From Megalobrama amblycephala (lineage: Eukaryota; Chordata; Actinopteri; Cypriniformes; Xenocyprididae), in NCBI RefSeq assembly GCF_018812025.1, contig NC_063065.1:33249121-33313120 (forward strand): DNA of 64,000 nt, in the 5' to 3' direction. How positions within the stretch are numbered: the first letter of the stretch is position 1; every line of letters starts with the position of its first letter. Below, one piece after another: positions 23,690-35,653 of this stretch. The notes beneath the pieces were generated by a model. That model was not told the DNA's origin and did not search any database. It saw only the letters and a list, made by a program, of their open reading frames with translations. The translations under genes were made by a program, and so were the position numbers.

Positions 23690-24700
23690 ATCAAATTAAG
23701 CTCATGACCGTTCACTGTTTATTTGGACTTGATAACGTTTGGATGACTTTCCATTCCAAGAATAGTGTCTGGCAGATGAGACCAAATAATCTCACGCATT
23801 TGTTGGCAACCCCTCTTTGTCCATTCAGCTCGGTTCACTTTAACAGAGTGTTGCTCTGTTCTCACATAGATAGATTTACATCGATGCTGCCAAGCAGCAA
23901 ACATTTCCCTCCGCAGGCATTTTAACATTATACCCAACTTTACATTTGGCAGAGACCACAACATTCCACTAAACAATTTGATTTGAGTCATCCAATCCAC
24001 ACACTTACACATTTCTGCGGGGTATGATATTCTGACCACGACCATCATTTCTAAATATGTAAATATAAATTGAATTATTGCCCTGAAGAATTGGTGGACG
24101 TTTCGGATGAATTTGTGGCCACTTCTGAAGAGTCAGAATAGAGAACGCAGCCCTCAACAGATTTTCACACCCTCAGACAAGGCGTAAATATTTCACACAA
24201 GTTGGTCGAGGTGAGTCTTGAAAGTTCTCGACCTAGTTCAGGCACTAGGCAGAACGGTTCCTGAATGTGCTTGCACTGCATTCATAAAACATACAACCTC
24301 AGCCATTCCGATCAGTTAATTGTATCAGCCTTGCCTGTTGTTGTTGCTGTTACTGTTGCTGTTGAGGAGATTTCTGAGCATGCCCAGAGGACCTGCTTCT
24401 TAAGTGTGAGGTGGCTTTCGGGGGAGAGATGGCTAGAGCTTCTCCACTTAACAGAACACTCATTATCTAGCTTCCACTAGCGGCCCTAACAGACCTGTTT
24501 GGATTGCCATTAGAGGGGAAGGTGTTCTGGGGGAAAGAGAAAATAATGAAGCCAGTTTCTCCTGATTGGCATTCCCACCAAAGCCTTCGCCATTTTTGAG
24601 AGGATAACAAAGCACTGAGACCTGTGGACCGAGTACTTTCACAGCTTATTATCCTGAGGGTTTGTGGAAGTCCTGTAACTATAGTCACTCTTCATTGTTA
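23690..24700. other. Repeat-free block, candidate noncoding conserved DNA
   Basis: The stretch has no simple repeats apart from a short TTGCTGTTG run near 24337-24362, and no transposon ends. Frames on opposite strands (23704-23925 and 23719-24048) overlap and lack motifs, so I do not call a gene. The more GC-rich part lies at 24370-24680. Confidence 0.28.
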
Positions 24701-25139
24701 CTGTTGTTGTCTTCAATTGTCAATCTTTGCAAACAAGTTCCGTTTCATTAACATTTGTGTGAGAATAGACAAAGTTTGAGATTGTCAGTCTCCCTGTCAT
24801 AATGAGGATGACCATGAATATTCATGAGCAAAGAGATATGACTTAAAGCTGGATACACAAATGAATGATTTTAGGGAAGAAATTGATCAGCCCTTGTAAC
24901 TTCACTGTAGTGTTGAGTGTAAATGCTATGGACCTTCCTCTGGTGGCTCTATCCTATGGTGTTAATTTTCTTCTCTCTCTATATGGCGTACACCACTAAT
25001 ACTGTTTCTTTGGCCACTTTTTTATGGACTATACCTCACCGTTTGGTGGTGACGCTCCACTGAATCTACAGCGCCATGGCAAAATAAGTCATATTTCACC
25101 ACAACTGTTTCTATGAACTCACTTATATCCAAAGTAAAT
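24701..25139. other. Unique DNA, nothing recognised
   Basis: No feature could be supported. Confidence 0.4.
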
Positions 25140-25245
25140 AATATTGCAGTCAAGGTACAATTTATCAGTTCATGCATTCCCTGGGAACTGAACCCATGAC
25201 CTTGGCCCTACTAGCACTATTCTCTACTGTTTGAGAGAGCAGTTT
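25140..25245 (-). repeat. tRNA-derived SINE fragment
   Basis: On the minus strand GGTCATGGGTTCAGTTCCC resembles a Pol III B-box arm followed by AGGGAATGCATGAACTG. The same wording (CATGGGTTCGATCCCAGGGA) occurs in the clearer SINE at 25630-25803. The A-box side is eroded. Confidence 0.5.
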
Positions 25246-25629
25246 GACCTGTGTAGTTGAATTCATAAACAAATTACATTTATGAGCTGAGCCAGCACAT
25301 ACATTGATATGCATATTTTTATTTATTTAGTTATTTATTTATTTATTTTTCTGGAAGATCCAGTTCCAACCTGCGGTATGTTTCTAAAACTTGCTGCTGC
25401 TGCTGCTGTTAGTTATTGCTGCTGCTATAGCTCGTTTTTCAAGCCCTTTATTACGACTTATATTTACGTTTTAAAGTCATGCGCCCTCTAGCTGGTGTAA
25501 AAATAATGACAGTGTCGTGTTACGTCTGTTGTCATGAAATGATGTATGTCGTCAAAATGCGTGTTCATTTAAATGCAATGTGTGGACTTTACACCATTTG
25601 TCCTATTTCCATTTAGCAAAATTATTATT

Positions 25630-25803
25630 TTTTTTTTTAAATAAACGACTACACCTACCCCACCCCTAAACCTACCCTTAGTGATTTATAGTGCATATAC
25701 ACTTTATGAGCACATGCGTTCCCTGGGATCGAACCCATGATCGCGTAATCACGATTGCATATTGTTATATATTGCAATGCTCTGCCAATTGAGCTACGCG
25801 AAA
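25630..25803 (-). mobile_element. tRNA-derived SINE with intact A and B boxes
   Basis: On the minus strand the A box TAGCTCAATTGG (25785-25796) and the B box GGTTCGATCCC (25725-25735) both fit Pol III internal promoter consensus. The tRNA-like head is followed by GTGCTCATAAAGTGTATATG and GGTAGGTTTAGGGGTGGGG, and then by an A-rich 3' tail at about 25630-25642. The spacing between boxes and the tail make a SINE much more likely than a tRNA gene. Confidence 0.8.
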
Positions 25804-25846
25804 CCTGAAATACGACACAGATAAAAGAAAGCAATGCATTAAAATG

Positions 25847-25980
25847 AAAGTGTCTTGTTGTCGATATGGGTGCAACTTTAGTAAATGCTCCTATGGGTCG
25901 TATTTCATTAATTAAAATTAAAGTGTCTTGTTGTCGATAAGGGCGCAACTTTAGTAAACGCTCCTATGGGTCGTATTTCA
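25847..25980. repeat. 73-bp direct repeat, two copies
   Basis: AAAGTGTCTTGTTGTCGATA begins at 25847 and again at 25920. Both copies continue through GCAACTTTAGTAAA, GCTCCTATGGGTCGTATTTC and differ at only a few positions. It flanks the 5' side of the SINE, so it may be part of a larger repeat. Confidence 0.9.
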
Positions 25981-26041
25981 GGGAAGTGACAAACGACCTA
26001 TATAGGCGTATTGGTTGGAGAACATGTTGTAAACATCACTA

Positions 26042-26754
26042 GGGGCTTTCATACTGTGTAGTTATAGGAACTTAGTTATAGGAACTAGCCAACAGGGCAG
26101 TTCTAGACAACTAAATGTTCCCCTAGGGCAATTTTCCTGGTTGCATTCGCACCGCCAGCAGGAACTCTAAAGTGACGTAAGCCGTGCGTGTTGTTGTGAC
26201 TTTTATTTTGACCGCGTGACAGACGTTTATTTTGAGAGACATATAGAGAGTCCTTTCTAATATGTTATAGACAGAACTGTTATACAAATAAAGTAAACAG
26301 TATATGAAAAAGTATTAGCCATGTGGATGATGCCCAATGTCGCTAACTGAGCAGAAATACATAATCATGTTTCGTTTGGTCCCCTCAAAGTCATGTTGGA
26401 TTTTCTCCTTAGCGTAAAGGTTGAGAGGTCCATCTATTACAGTTTTCTATGTTCATAAATTTAGTTTGTGGAGTAAATATATAGGCTATAACCTGTGTAC
26501 ACAGCTTTTTTAAAAATGGCTGGTGCTGGTGTTTCCTGTGCGTTCGGCCAATCAGCGTACACTTGCGTTACTGGTAGCTCCTATTGTCCTGGGTTAGACT
26601 CTACTCTGAAGTAGAAGATAATTTATTTCTTCCAAAAGGGTGTTCCTAGAACTAAAATCATTCCCAGTTCCTGCGGTGTGAACACATCAAAAAGCGGGTA
26701 CTTCTGCCATTAGTTCTAGGAACTATGAAAAGGTTCCTCCATTGCAAAAGCCCC
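26042..26754. mobile_element. TA-flanked non-autonomous element, 713 bp
   Basis: The ends GGGGCTTT and AAAGCCCC are inverted repeats, with TA on both sides (26040-26041 and 26755-26756). The subterminal regions hold further mirrored wording: AGTTATAGGAACT on the left and AGTTCTAGGAACT on the right. The superfamily is unsure; Harbinger-type or Tc1-type are both possible. No transposase frame remains. Confidence 0.62.
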
Positions 26755-26756
26755 TA

Positions 26757-26960
26757 ATAAATCCTTTCCATTGCAGGAAAGGTTATTTATAGTGGAAAAA
26801 GGTTCTTCTTTTAAAGAAATATTGTTCACACTAAGAAAAAATGGTTCTTTCTGTTCACTGAAAGGTTCTTTGTGGAGCCAAAATGGTTCTTCTATGAAAT
26901 TCCTGCAAAACCACTTTTTGGAATCTTTATTTTTAGGAGTTTACTCAGAAACTTAAATGA
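26757..26960. repeat. AAAGGTTCTT-rich dispersed repeat fragment
   Basis: The motif GGTTCTTC/GGTTCTTT recurs several times (26802, 26842, 26864 and 26885 areas) with CACACTAAGAAAAAATGG between. I recall this wording from fish repeats, with no ends defined here. The 61-codon frame across it is not a gene. Confidence 0.5.
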
Positions 26961-27189
26961 CAAAAAATAGTATTTGAAACAAACCATGGGGGACATTTTA
27001 AGTTACATGGGTTAATGGTCATTACACAAAAAATATCTGATAATCAAATATTCCAGAGAGCTCTGTTATAATGTAAATGAATGGCCTAAGCTTTTTAAAT
27101 CTTTCAAAATCTTGAGTGCTAAGAATTTTTCAGGTCATTTTCTGTTGTTTTAAAGATATCTGATTCAGCTAATTTTAATATTTTGCCAT
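26961..27189. other. AT-rich DNA, nothing recognised
   Basis: No feature could be supported. Confidence 0.4.
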
Positions 27190-28060
27190 CTCATTGCATA
27201 GCACCTCGTCGTAAGGTCAGCAGAGGAAAAAGTAAGTGTCCAGATGCGAATCTCTGAAATTAGCACGTCCTTCATCAGAGCGAGCAGCCCGTAAAAGAAC
27301 GCGCTAGCACGCTAGCACAGGAAATTAGATGCTCTCTTGGGTCTCCGCTGCCTTCTGTGGTGACTATAAAGTCTGGAAAACCTCACTCCATAATCAAGCC
27401 TAGAGCCCCGGTGGCAGTCCAAAGAAAACAACGCTGTACTGAATAACCTCATCAATTTTCCTGAGGGCTTATGAAAAAGAAAATTCTTTGCTCGTTTATA
27501 AATTTTTCTCCGTGCACAGAAATAAAGGTGTTCACTGTTTCGACGTGTTGATTTAAGAGGCCATTTCACTACATGGGAAATATGCAGGGTCACAGCACAA
27601 GTATGTAAAAGACAGAGTATAAAATTTCCTCAGACTGTGCTCCTGAACTTCAGCATCAATGAGTACACAAGATGGCTCTACAAAAGATGGACCTGCTTCC
27701 AAATTCCTGAGGTTGTCAAGCAGGCAGATGAGTGCTTATACCTTGGAGTTACACCTGGGGCTGTGTGTCCGTGTGTTTCGATGTGCATCTGTGTGAATGT
27801 GTGCGTGTGAGGCAGTTGTTGTTATTGCCGGAGATAGCGCATTAAACCCATGAGAGTCGTGGCATACACGCTCCATTAGCTTCATGCGGTTTATGCTGAC
27901 CTGATAGAGGCCAGTCAGTAATACACTCATTAATATTTCAGAGCGCCGCTCACCTGGCCACAGGCTACACGCAAGCTCACCGCAACAGCCAGTCAAATTC
28001 ATTCGCCCCTGAGAATGAGGTCTTCTCCTCCTGGACTTCACAAGCTTTAATGAGCTTGAT
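27190..28060. other. Candidate conserved noncoding block
   Basis: The stretch is GC-richer and almost repeat-free apart from a GT-rich run at 27760-27810. It includes CACTCATTAATATTTCAGAG (TAAT core) and GGAGATAGCGCATTAAACCC. Minus-strand frames at 27312-27593 and 27736-28041 have no recognisable domain. Regulatory function is inference. Confidence 0.3.
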
Positions 28061-28380
28061 GGATAGGCAGTATGTGATGCGTGTATACTACAAACAGATA
28101 TACACGGCTGCCGCGTTCTGTAGCGTTGGGAGAGTTATATAAAGAATGAAAGCACTACTCTTGCATTACTGGTACCATGCCTGACTGTGTGTGGCTGATT
28201 TCGGGGTCTGCATTGCCCATGTGACCCTCTGTTTGAACTCTAGTTTCACACCAAGCTGAAAAGACTTCAGCTCTTCCATATTCTGCTTCATCCTCCTCCA
28301 CACTGAGTATAGAAATACTCTAGTAGTCTAGTGTGATTGCACAATATACTGTACATGTGTAGTGCTGCACATTGTCTCAG
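28061..28380. other. Unique DNA, nothing recognised
   Basis: No element ends or coding motif. Confidence 0.4.
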
Positions 28381-29183
<803 letters not shown>

Positions 29184-29296
29184 GCATGCCTGCAGAGTGA
29201 ATATGTATCATATGTTGGATCACGTATCCCAAAACTGATTAGAAAAGATTGGATTGTTTGTGTTCTCACTGTTCTGGAAGAATCACATCTGTCACA

Positions 29297-29321
29297 GACA
29301 CACACACACACACACACACAA
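29297..29321. repeat. Short (CA)n microsatellite
   Basis: A CA run of about 12 units is followed by a short A run. Confidence 0.9.
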
Positions 29322-30467
29322 AAAAAAGGTCTGATTTGGGACATTTTCACCATGTAATGTGAACATTACACCAAGGAACCAGTATGAGTATCCTCAGGGC
29401 TGAAGATGGGCAAGTAATTATATCCAGGGGCCAGCATGTCGGCATCTGACCCATCCCGTTATGTCTGGACCACCCTGGATTGAGACAGTCATCAGATGCC
29501 CCTCTGGGCTTCTCACTGACTTACAGTGGCTCCAAAAGATATTTGGACATAGTGTCAGCTAAAAATGTATACATTTCATTGCATGCATTTTATAGTTATT
29601 AATTGCTGTATATTTAAACTAGCCATTTTAAACTATTATTTACTTCCTTATTCTAGAAATGTTTGGTTATATAGTATATTTGATACTGTCATGCATTTAT
29701 GCTACATTCCCATGACCTGTGTTGCAGAAACTTGCCTCGGCTCATGCCACCCAAATTTGAGACTCTCATACCATCTGTCGTTTCGTCATCTTAATTTCTC
29801 CCACCCTTACCGGATGAAAATAATATCAACTGGTTTTATGAAATACCCCCCAAGTGCAGCCCCCCAAGAGCCGAAATATATGCATTTCACTCTGTTGGAC
29901 CAGCATAGGAAATATTATCTGATCTACAGCAGCCAGCCATTGAAACCCTGAGCTGGAGACACCCAACAGATGGGACCCATGGAGACGGGAGGAACTACCA
30001 TAGGAGACCCCCTCCCTTCCCTGAAGTGTCCTGGAGTGGGCCGGTGCGGACATCTGTCAGGGTCCCCAGACAGGTGACCGACAACCCTCACGCAGGCAAT
30101 GAAATATGTATGAAAAGAGGACGTTACGTCTTAAAAAGGAGGGCGAGAAAAGGGACAGAGAAAGACACACGGCCACTAATCAATGATTCGATTCTCCTCA
30201 CATTAAACATACTTTTCATGCAGTCAGATTCCACTAGCAGTGTCACCTGAAATGTAGGCATAAATTAGAAAAAAAATCATTTTAAATTTAACGCAGAGCT
30301 TTATAGCCTAGAGGATGATCTACCCTCTCTTTCACTGCACAAGCTCCATTCATTCTAGTCAAATTGTAAATAAAGGACACTAACCAATTATAAAGCATGT
30401 ATATGTCTCCATATCTCTGTCACATGATGCTAAACATCAAATGCTTTGATTACAGTATTTACAATAA
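29322..30467. other. Unique DNA with possible conserved noncoding parts
   Basis: The parts 29370-29520 and 29930-30240 are GC-richer and free of repeats. ACAGTGGCTCCAAAAGATAT at 29524 resembles a solo terminus of a Tc1-like element, but no partner end was found. A 128-codon plus-strand frame (29565-29951) has no domain and no support as an exon. Confidence 0.3.
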
Positions 30468-30475
30468 GGGTTGGG

Positions 30476-31196
30476 AACCAGTTTCATTGCTTAAAAATGA
30501 CCAGAGCTAGTGTTAAAATGATACTAGTTATAGTGGATTAAATTTAGCATTCTATACTACTAAAACAAACAGACAAAATAACAAATGATATAGTAAAATA
30601 TAATATATAACAAATATATAATAATTAGATTAAATAAAAGTATTAAATACATTACTATATTTAAAATTAAAAGTAATACTACAATTAAAACTAATATAAA
30701 CTCAACTAAACAGAACAGACAAAAAAAAAAAAACAATCTGGATTTGGGAACAAATTACTTTAAAATAATAAAAAAAGAAATGAAATAAAATAAAATAAAA
30801 TAAAATAAAATAAAATAATAAATAATAAAATAAAATAAAATAAAATAAAATAAATTAATAAAATAAAATAAAAAATAAAATAAAATAAAATAATAAAAAT
30901 TAGAACAGTTAATCATTGGTTTGAATCAGAAATCATTTACTCAATTTCTACAGTGATTTATAAATTCACTTAGTGATTCGGTTAAAATATTCATATATAT
31001 GACTTTACTAAATGTTACTTAATATATGCAACAAAAAAATAGGTATTGTTATTGTTTATCATTTTTGTTTGGGATATAATTTGGACCAATTATTGAGGGT
31101 TTGTGCTAAAAATTTATGGAATTATTAAGCATCCAAAATCACTAAAAATCGAAATCGTCACCAGAATCATCAAATCGGTTACGATTCCCAACCCTA
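30476..31196. mobile_element. hAT-type non-autonomous element, 721 bp
   Basis: The left end AAGGGTTGGGAACC mirrors the right end TTCCCAACCCTA. The flanking 8-mers TTTACAAT (30468-30475) and CTTACAAT (31197-31204) agree at 7 of 8 positions. It contains no transposase and holds an AAAAT-type microsatellite. Confidence 0.75.
30778..30896. repeat. (AAAAT)n microsatellite
   Basis: Imperfect AAAAT pentanucleotide units extend for about 118 bp inside the hAT-type element. Confidence 0.95.
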
Positions 31197-31239
31197 CTTA
31201 CAATGACTTTCACCCTCATCCAGAACACAATATCATTTT

Positions 31240-31600
31240 TTCTCTCCAGATGGTCTCGGCTGCTATGAACTTTCTAATTAAGAGAAAGTACCTGACTTGG
31301 TCTAGCAGATAATTGACCTCAACTGGAGTTGAAGCAGAGGGAGCCAGGGGCACTGTCAGCTAATGGAAGGCAAATCCGCTACCTGGGGAAATGGCTGTGT
31401 TCACACTAATCCTCTGGCCTGCAGGCTCGGGCCTGATTTAATAGGGGCACTGAGGGGATAGGGCATTGTCCACACTGCCTGTCAAGAGCACAGCAACACG
31501 TGAGACAGGCTGCACTGTCTGTCTCTCCATCTCTATTACCAGCAGGGCTGTGCATTTTTCATTCATGAGGAGAACGGTATAGTGAGGCAAGAAGACGGAT
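31240..31600. other. Candidate conserved noncoding block
   Basis: The region is repeat-free with balanced composition. It holds TAAT cores (CTTTCTAATTAAGAG near 31270 and GATAATTGACC near 31308). No frame shows a motif. Regulatory function is inference. Confidence 0.33.
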
Positions 31601-32384
31601 GGCTGCACAGTAGTGTTGTTTAGATTTTTGGGGGGAAGAAATATTAGTGAGGAGTGAAATTTTAAAAATAAACTAAGAACTTTTTTGTTGTTGTTCAAAA
31701 TGTAAATAATAAGTCAATACATCATCAATCCTAAAATGTCTTTTTGTCTTTTTGATTCACTATGGTAAGCCTATTATAAGTTTTTATAACCTGACAGGAT
31801 GGTTTTGTGGGGAATTGTGTACATACGTCACTCGCCTGTGCGTGTCTCATCATATCTGTAAATAGAGAAAAGTTGCTCTGGCTACTTTGAAGCGTATCTG
31901 GGGTGGGAGCGGTTTTCACAACGAGCGAGAAAGGTTGACATGAAGCAGCTAAATATTGAACCTCCAGGGAATCACCTGTTTAAAAATAATGCAGAACAGG
32001 AGAGTCTGCTGGCAAATGTGATGGAGCTCGTAATAAAACAAGAATCAACATTGGCTTGACTTTTCAGAAATGGCGAGAACTGAGGGATTTGAAATGTTGT
32101 AAAAGTGACGTTTTTATTACTCAACCGGTGTGTAAAGTATTTTATTGAACAGATAAAATTGCCATATGTGGCTCTCTAACAGAGTTCATTGTAAAGAATT
32201 ATGAAGCTCATATTCACAGTTACACAAAGCCGAAGCACAACCAAAACAATGTTCTTCCGCAAAATGCATGCAGTTGTGTTTTTTTAAACACTACAGGGCC
32301 AAAATTTACATAGTGCACCTTTAAATATTTTAAGAATTTCATTTTGCTTGCTGTACATATAAAAAGTATCCAGTTGCATAAAAA
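31601..32384. other. AT-rich unique DNA, nothing recognised
   Basis: Short minus-strand frames (31438-31698 and 31731-31919) have no motif. No repeat ends were seen. Confidence 0.4.
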
Positions 32385-32473
32385 CAACAGCATGCTAATG
32401 GTTGTAGGCCGAATAATGGCGCATGGTCAAGGTCATGGGTTCAATTCCCAATGACTGCACAAACTGATCAAAC
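32385..32473 (+). repeat. tRNA-derived SINE fragment
   Basis: GGTCATGGGTTCAATTCCCA contains a B box, GGTTCAATTCC, at 32438-32448. The wording around it matches the SINE at 25630-25803. The A-box side is weak. The fragment is followed directly by an unrelated repeat. Confidence 0.55.
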
Positions 32474-32590
32474 ATCATTTTTTCCTGTGATCAAAGCTGA
32501 GTTTTCAGCATCATTACTCCAGTCTTCAGTGTCACATGATCTTTCAGAAATCATTCTAATATGCTAATGTGGTGCTCAAGAATTTATACA
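32474..32590. repeat. Fragment of the foldback-element arm
   Basis: The text TTTTCAGCATCATTACTCCA, GTCTTCAGTGTCACATGATC and AATCATTCTAATATGCTAAT is nearly the same as the arms of the foldback elements at 47745-48667 and 52148-53077. Only about 115 bp is present. Confidence 0.85.
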
Positions 32591-32851
32591 ATATATATAT
32601 ATAAACTAACCATTTTGTAAAACTTTTTTTTTTATTTAAAATTAAATTTGTAAAATATATTTGAAAATTAAAGCATACCAAGGTAAAGCATGTTTTTGTT
32701 TTTATTTTGTAAAATTAAATGTATTTAAAATTAATCTGTATTTTTTTCTATGAAAATTCATAGTCAACTATTTTAACCGCTATTTGTTTTCCTTTATTGC
32801 CGCAAGTTGATGATAGAACAGTTAAATGCGATGCAACAGAAGACACTTTGG
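32591..32851. other. AT-rich DNA, nothing recognised
   Basis: T-rich sequence without features. Confidence 0.4.
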
Positions 32852-33254
32852 GTACAATTACATGACAATGATGAACTAAAAATGGAAAAGTTTTTCCTTT
32901 GCGTTTTTTTGCATACAGACAACAATGTTGTCAAAACGATTCCCGTTCACAAGGATCCACGAAAACGACTAAAAACGCTGTATTCTGCTGCCAGGTCAGT
33001 AGATGGCGATGTCACTTTGTAAAGAAGCACTATAGACTATAGACGTAATATGCATGCGCATTACATTAGCATGTTCACAAATTTGAGCTTTTGTAGTTTA
33101 GATGGAGACAATAATATTGTTTTCAACAACTTTGGAACACTTTAAAACACATTTTCAAAAGTTTCAGATTTTTAGGCCCCGAAAACAACCTGCTTTTATC
33201 GTGTCAATGAACGGCCAAAACACATACAAAGTTTCCAGTTTTTACTTGAAAATG
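32852..33254 (-). repeat. Partial copy of the repeat at 40789-41996
   Basis: Read in reverse, it shares AATGACGCGCATGC-like wording, TCGCCATCTACTGAC and TTTGGCCGTTCATTGACAC with the element at 40789-41996. In that element the same words stand in order, split by a hAT insertion. The ends are eroded. The 71-codon frame at 32807-33022 lies inside this repeat and is not a host gene. Confidence 0.65.
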
Positions 33255-33794
33255 TTTGATTATACAAGTATTGACATCAGAGATCATTCTTATACATTTG
33301 CAAGGGTTTAAGTTAGCCAGAGTGACTGCATTAATCTTTAACAGAGCTAATTCAGTTAACTCAGATACATATAGAATTTCCTGCATCTTGTTTGAGACTT
33401 GAATGCTTATTTTGAGTGCCTACACAGCTGCCAATATAAACATTCAGTGAACTGGGACGTCCTAACAAACAGCCTTATGCCTGTAATTAGTGTTTGATGG
33501 GGGAAACATGTCGGATCATGACTTAATTAGTGACCATGGTAAACAAGGCAGACAATGATATGTTTCAGGAATCAACCGCCAATCATTCTGCAATACACAT
33601 GAGTGGGCGTGGCTTGACTTACAGCTCTATATCCACCACTACAAATTCTAGTATATGCCATATATGCACTGACATATATACATATACAAATATATACAAT
33701 GCATTTTTTTTGTTTACATAACCAGCTTAATAAAAAATAAAATAAAAGATAATTTATACTAGAGTTAGTAGAATATTGAAAACAGATGTTTTAT
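33255..33794. other. Unique DNA, nothing recognised
   Basis: No feature could be supported. Confidence 0.4.
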
Positions 33795-33800
33795 GGAAAA

Positions 33801-33842
<42 letters not shown>

Positions 33843-33850
33843 TTTTTTTA
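33795..33850. repeat. (TTAT)n/(TTTA)n microsatellite
   Basis: TTA and TTAT units are followed by a T run. Confidence 0.9.
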
Positions 33851-34162
33851 TCAGTCTGCCTCAGTCTGTTTAATATGAATCAATTTTTTGGGATGAGTGG
33901 GTGTGCATAAGATGTTAGACACATGTTTTGTCAGTATGCATCATTCATATGACAACTGCATTTGATTTGACATTTATTATCACTGTGTATTAATATCTAG
34001 CTGTACATTTCACATACATACATTTGTACAATTTTTGAAGAACTTCTGAGCCATGACACTTCAGTGGTGGTTGTGGGTGGTTGCTAGGTTGCTATAGGCG
34101 GCTGCTAGGTGGTTACTCATGGTTAGCTCGTGTTAAAAAGCCCTTTTTTGGCCATGTGGACT
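33851..34162. other. Unique DNA with a GGTTGCTAGG-type patch
   Basis: TGGTTGTGGGTGGTTGCTAG and neighbours near 34070-34130 are degenerate GGTTGCTAGG units, wording found in many fish repeats. Nothing else was recognised. Confidence 0.4.
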
Positions 34163-34185
34163 AAAAAAAAAAAAAAAAAAAAAAA

Positions 34186-34241
<56 letters not shown>
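34163..34241. repeat. Poly(A) followed by (TA)n
   Basis: An A run of about 24 bases passes into TTTA and a TA run of about 26 units. Confidence 0.95.
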
Positions 34242-34247
<6 letters not shown>

Positions 34248-34319
34248 TTACTATAACTAATAATAGACTCCACTTAGCCTCTACTGAGACTTTCTTTTAT
34301 TTATATTAAATTACAAATT

Positions 34320-34639
34320 GATATACTTTTTAACCACAAATGCTCATCTTGCACTGCTCTGCGATGCGCCAGGCATTACATTGGAAAGGTCACACATTAC
34401 CTAGGCGGAAGTATCAAGCGTTAAAATGCCCTTTAAATGCCCTTAATGCCCTTTTAGTCAAATACCCTTTACAAAAAAAAAGGTAAAACAACAATGTCAG
34501 ACGATTTTGAAGTTGGAGGAGAAAATAAGATGGAGTTTTTCTGCGGTACTTCTGCCTACGTCACACGTGACCTTTCCAACATGATTACGTAATGCATGGC
34601 GCATCACAGAGCAGTGCAAGATGAGCATTTGTGGTTAAA

Positions 34640-34697
<58 letters not shown>

Positions 34698-34972
34698 TTT
34701 TTTTTTTTTAAATGACTGATTGTTTCATTAGATAAGACCCTTATTCCTCGTCTGAGATCGTGTAGAGCCCTTTGAAGCTGCACTGAAACTGTAATTTGGA
34801 CCTTCAGTACGTTGCTAGCCATTGAAGTCCACTATATGGAGAAAAATCCTGGAATGTTTTCCTCAAAAACCTTAATTTCTTTTTGACTGAAGAAAGAAAG
34901 TCATAAACATCTTGGATGACATGGGGTTGAGTAAATTATCAGGAAATTTTAATTCTGAAGTGAACTAATCCC
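34320..34972. mobile_element. Truncated copy of the AGGATTAGTTCACTT family
   Basis: The right end GAACTAATCCC is followed by TTAA (34973-34976). The arm ATCTTGGATGACATGGGGTT and the inner words ATAAGACCCTTATTCCTCGT match the element at 13483-15818. The left terminus is missing. Inside, AACCACAAATGCTCATCTTG (about 34332) is mirrored by CAAGATGAGCATTTGTGGTT (about 34617), giving an inner inverted repeat. A short start at 34494 reads MSDDFEVGGENKMEFF. A (TA)n run sits at 34642-34694. Confidence 0.85.
34642..34694. repeat. (TA)n microsatellite
   Basis: A pure TA run inside the element copy, comparable in position to the TA-rich site that holds the Tc1 copy in the 13483-15818 element. Confidence 0.95.
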
Positions 34973-35049
34973 TTAATGCACTAAATATAATACTTAGGTG
35001 TTAGAGGTGTGTTCAAATCACATTTGCTAAGGCAAACTATAAGACACGC

Positions 35050-35480
35050 AGTGAACCTTCAAAACAGCAGTCCAAAAGTCAGCTGTGATTCCTGAGCGCG
35101 GCTTGGCGGCATTCTCTAACACGGTTAATATTTAATCGCTGAGAGGTGATAAAGCGGACAGCCATCACTCTATATGTAAATAAGCGACGTTTCATTCCCT
35201 GCCCGCTCATGTGTGACCTCAGCAATGTGCCCAGCATGAAACACGTCGCAGCTATTGCTGGAATGAAGGGGTCAGCGTCATAATTAACCTTGCTCATTTA
35301 GGAGACAGCATTCCTCAAACTCATCGTTCCTCTCAATAGACGAGTCCTCTTGCATGAGAGACCATGAAGGACAGACACTGACAGACTCTGTCAAATCCAA
35401 GTTTAAAACAAAGAACTTGTAATCTTGTTGTCTTATTAACCTGAGGTGTAGTGGGAACGCCATCAAACATTTCTAATCAC
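35050..35480. other. Candidate conserved noncoding block
   Basis: A strong compositional candidate: repeat-free, with balanced bases. It includes GGTTAATATTTAATCGCTGA, GAGAGGTGATAAAGCGG and GTCATAATTAACC. Minus-strand frames at 35079-35297 and 35284-35466 have no domain. Function is inference. Confidence 0.37.
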
Positions 35481-35653
35481 CTCAAACAGTTTAACCTCAG
35501 ACAGGTGTGCTATTATTTTTGAAGCATGCAGACAAGTTGTTGTCATAAAACAAGCGAAAAATTGAACCAAGCTATATTTAGAAACCAGAACATCATAGAG
35601 ACATGGAAGTAGACTGGTTTGTCTGTGGTTTGTGTTTTTAATATATAGCAACA
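35481..35653. other. Short unique interval
   Basis: Nothing was recognised. Confidence 0.35.

Noticed and set aside
25725..25796. Possible tRNA gene on the minus strand
   Set aside because: A and B boxes are good, but the acceptor stem does not close and a SINE body with an A-rich tail follows.
29565..29951. 128-codon plus-strand frame as a possible exon
   Set aside because: No motif, no convincing splice sites, and AT-rich codon content like the flanks.
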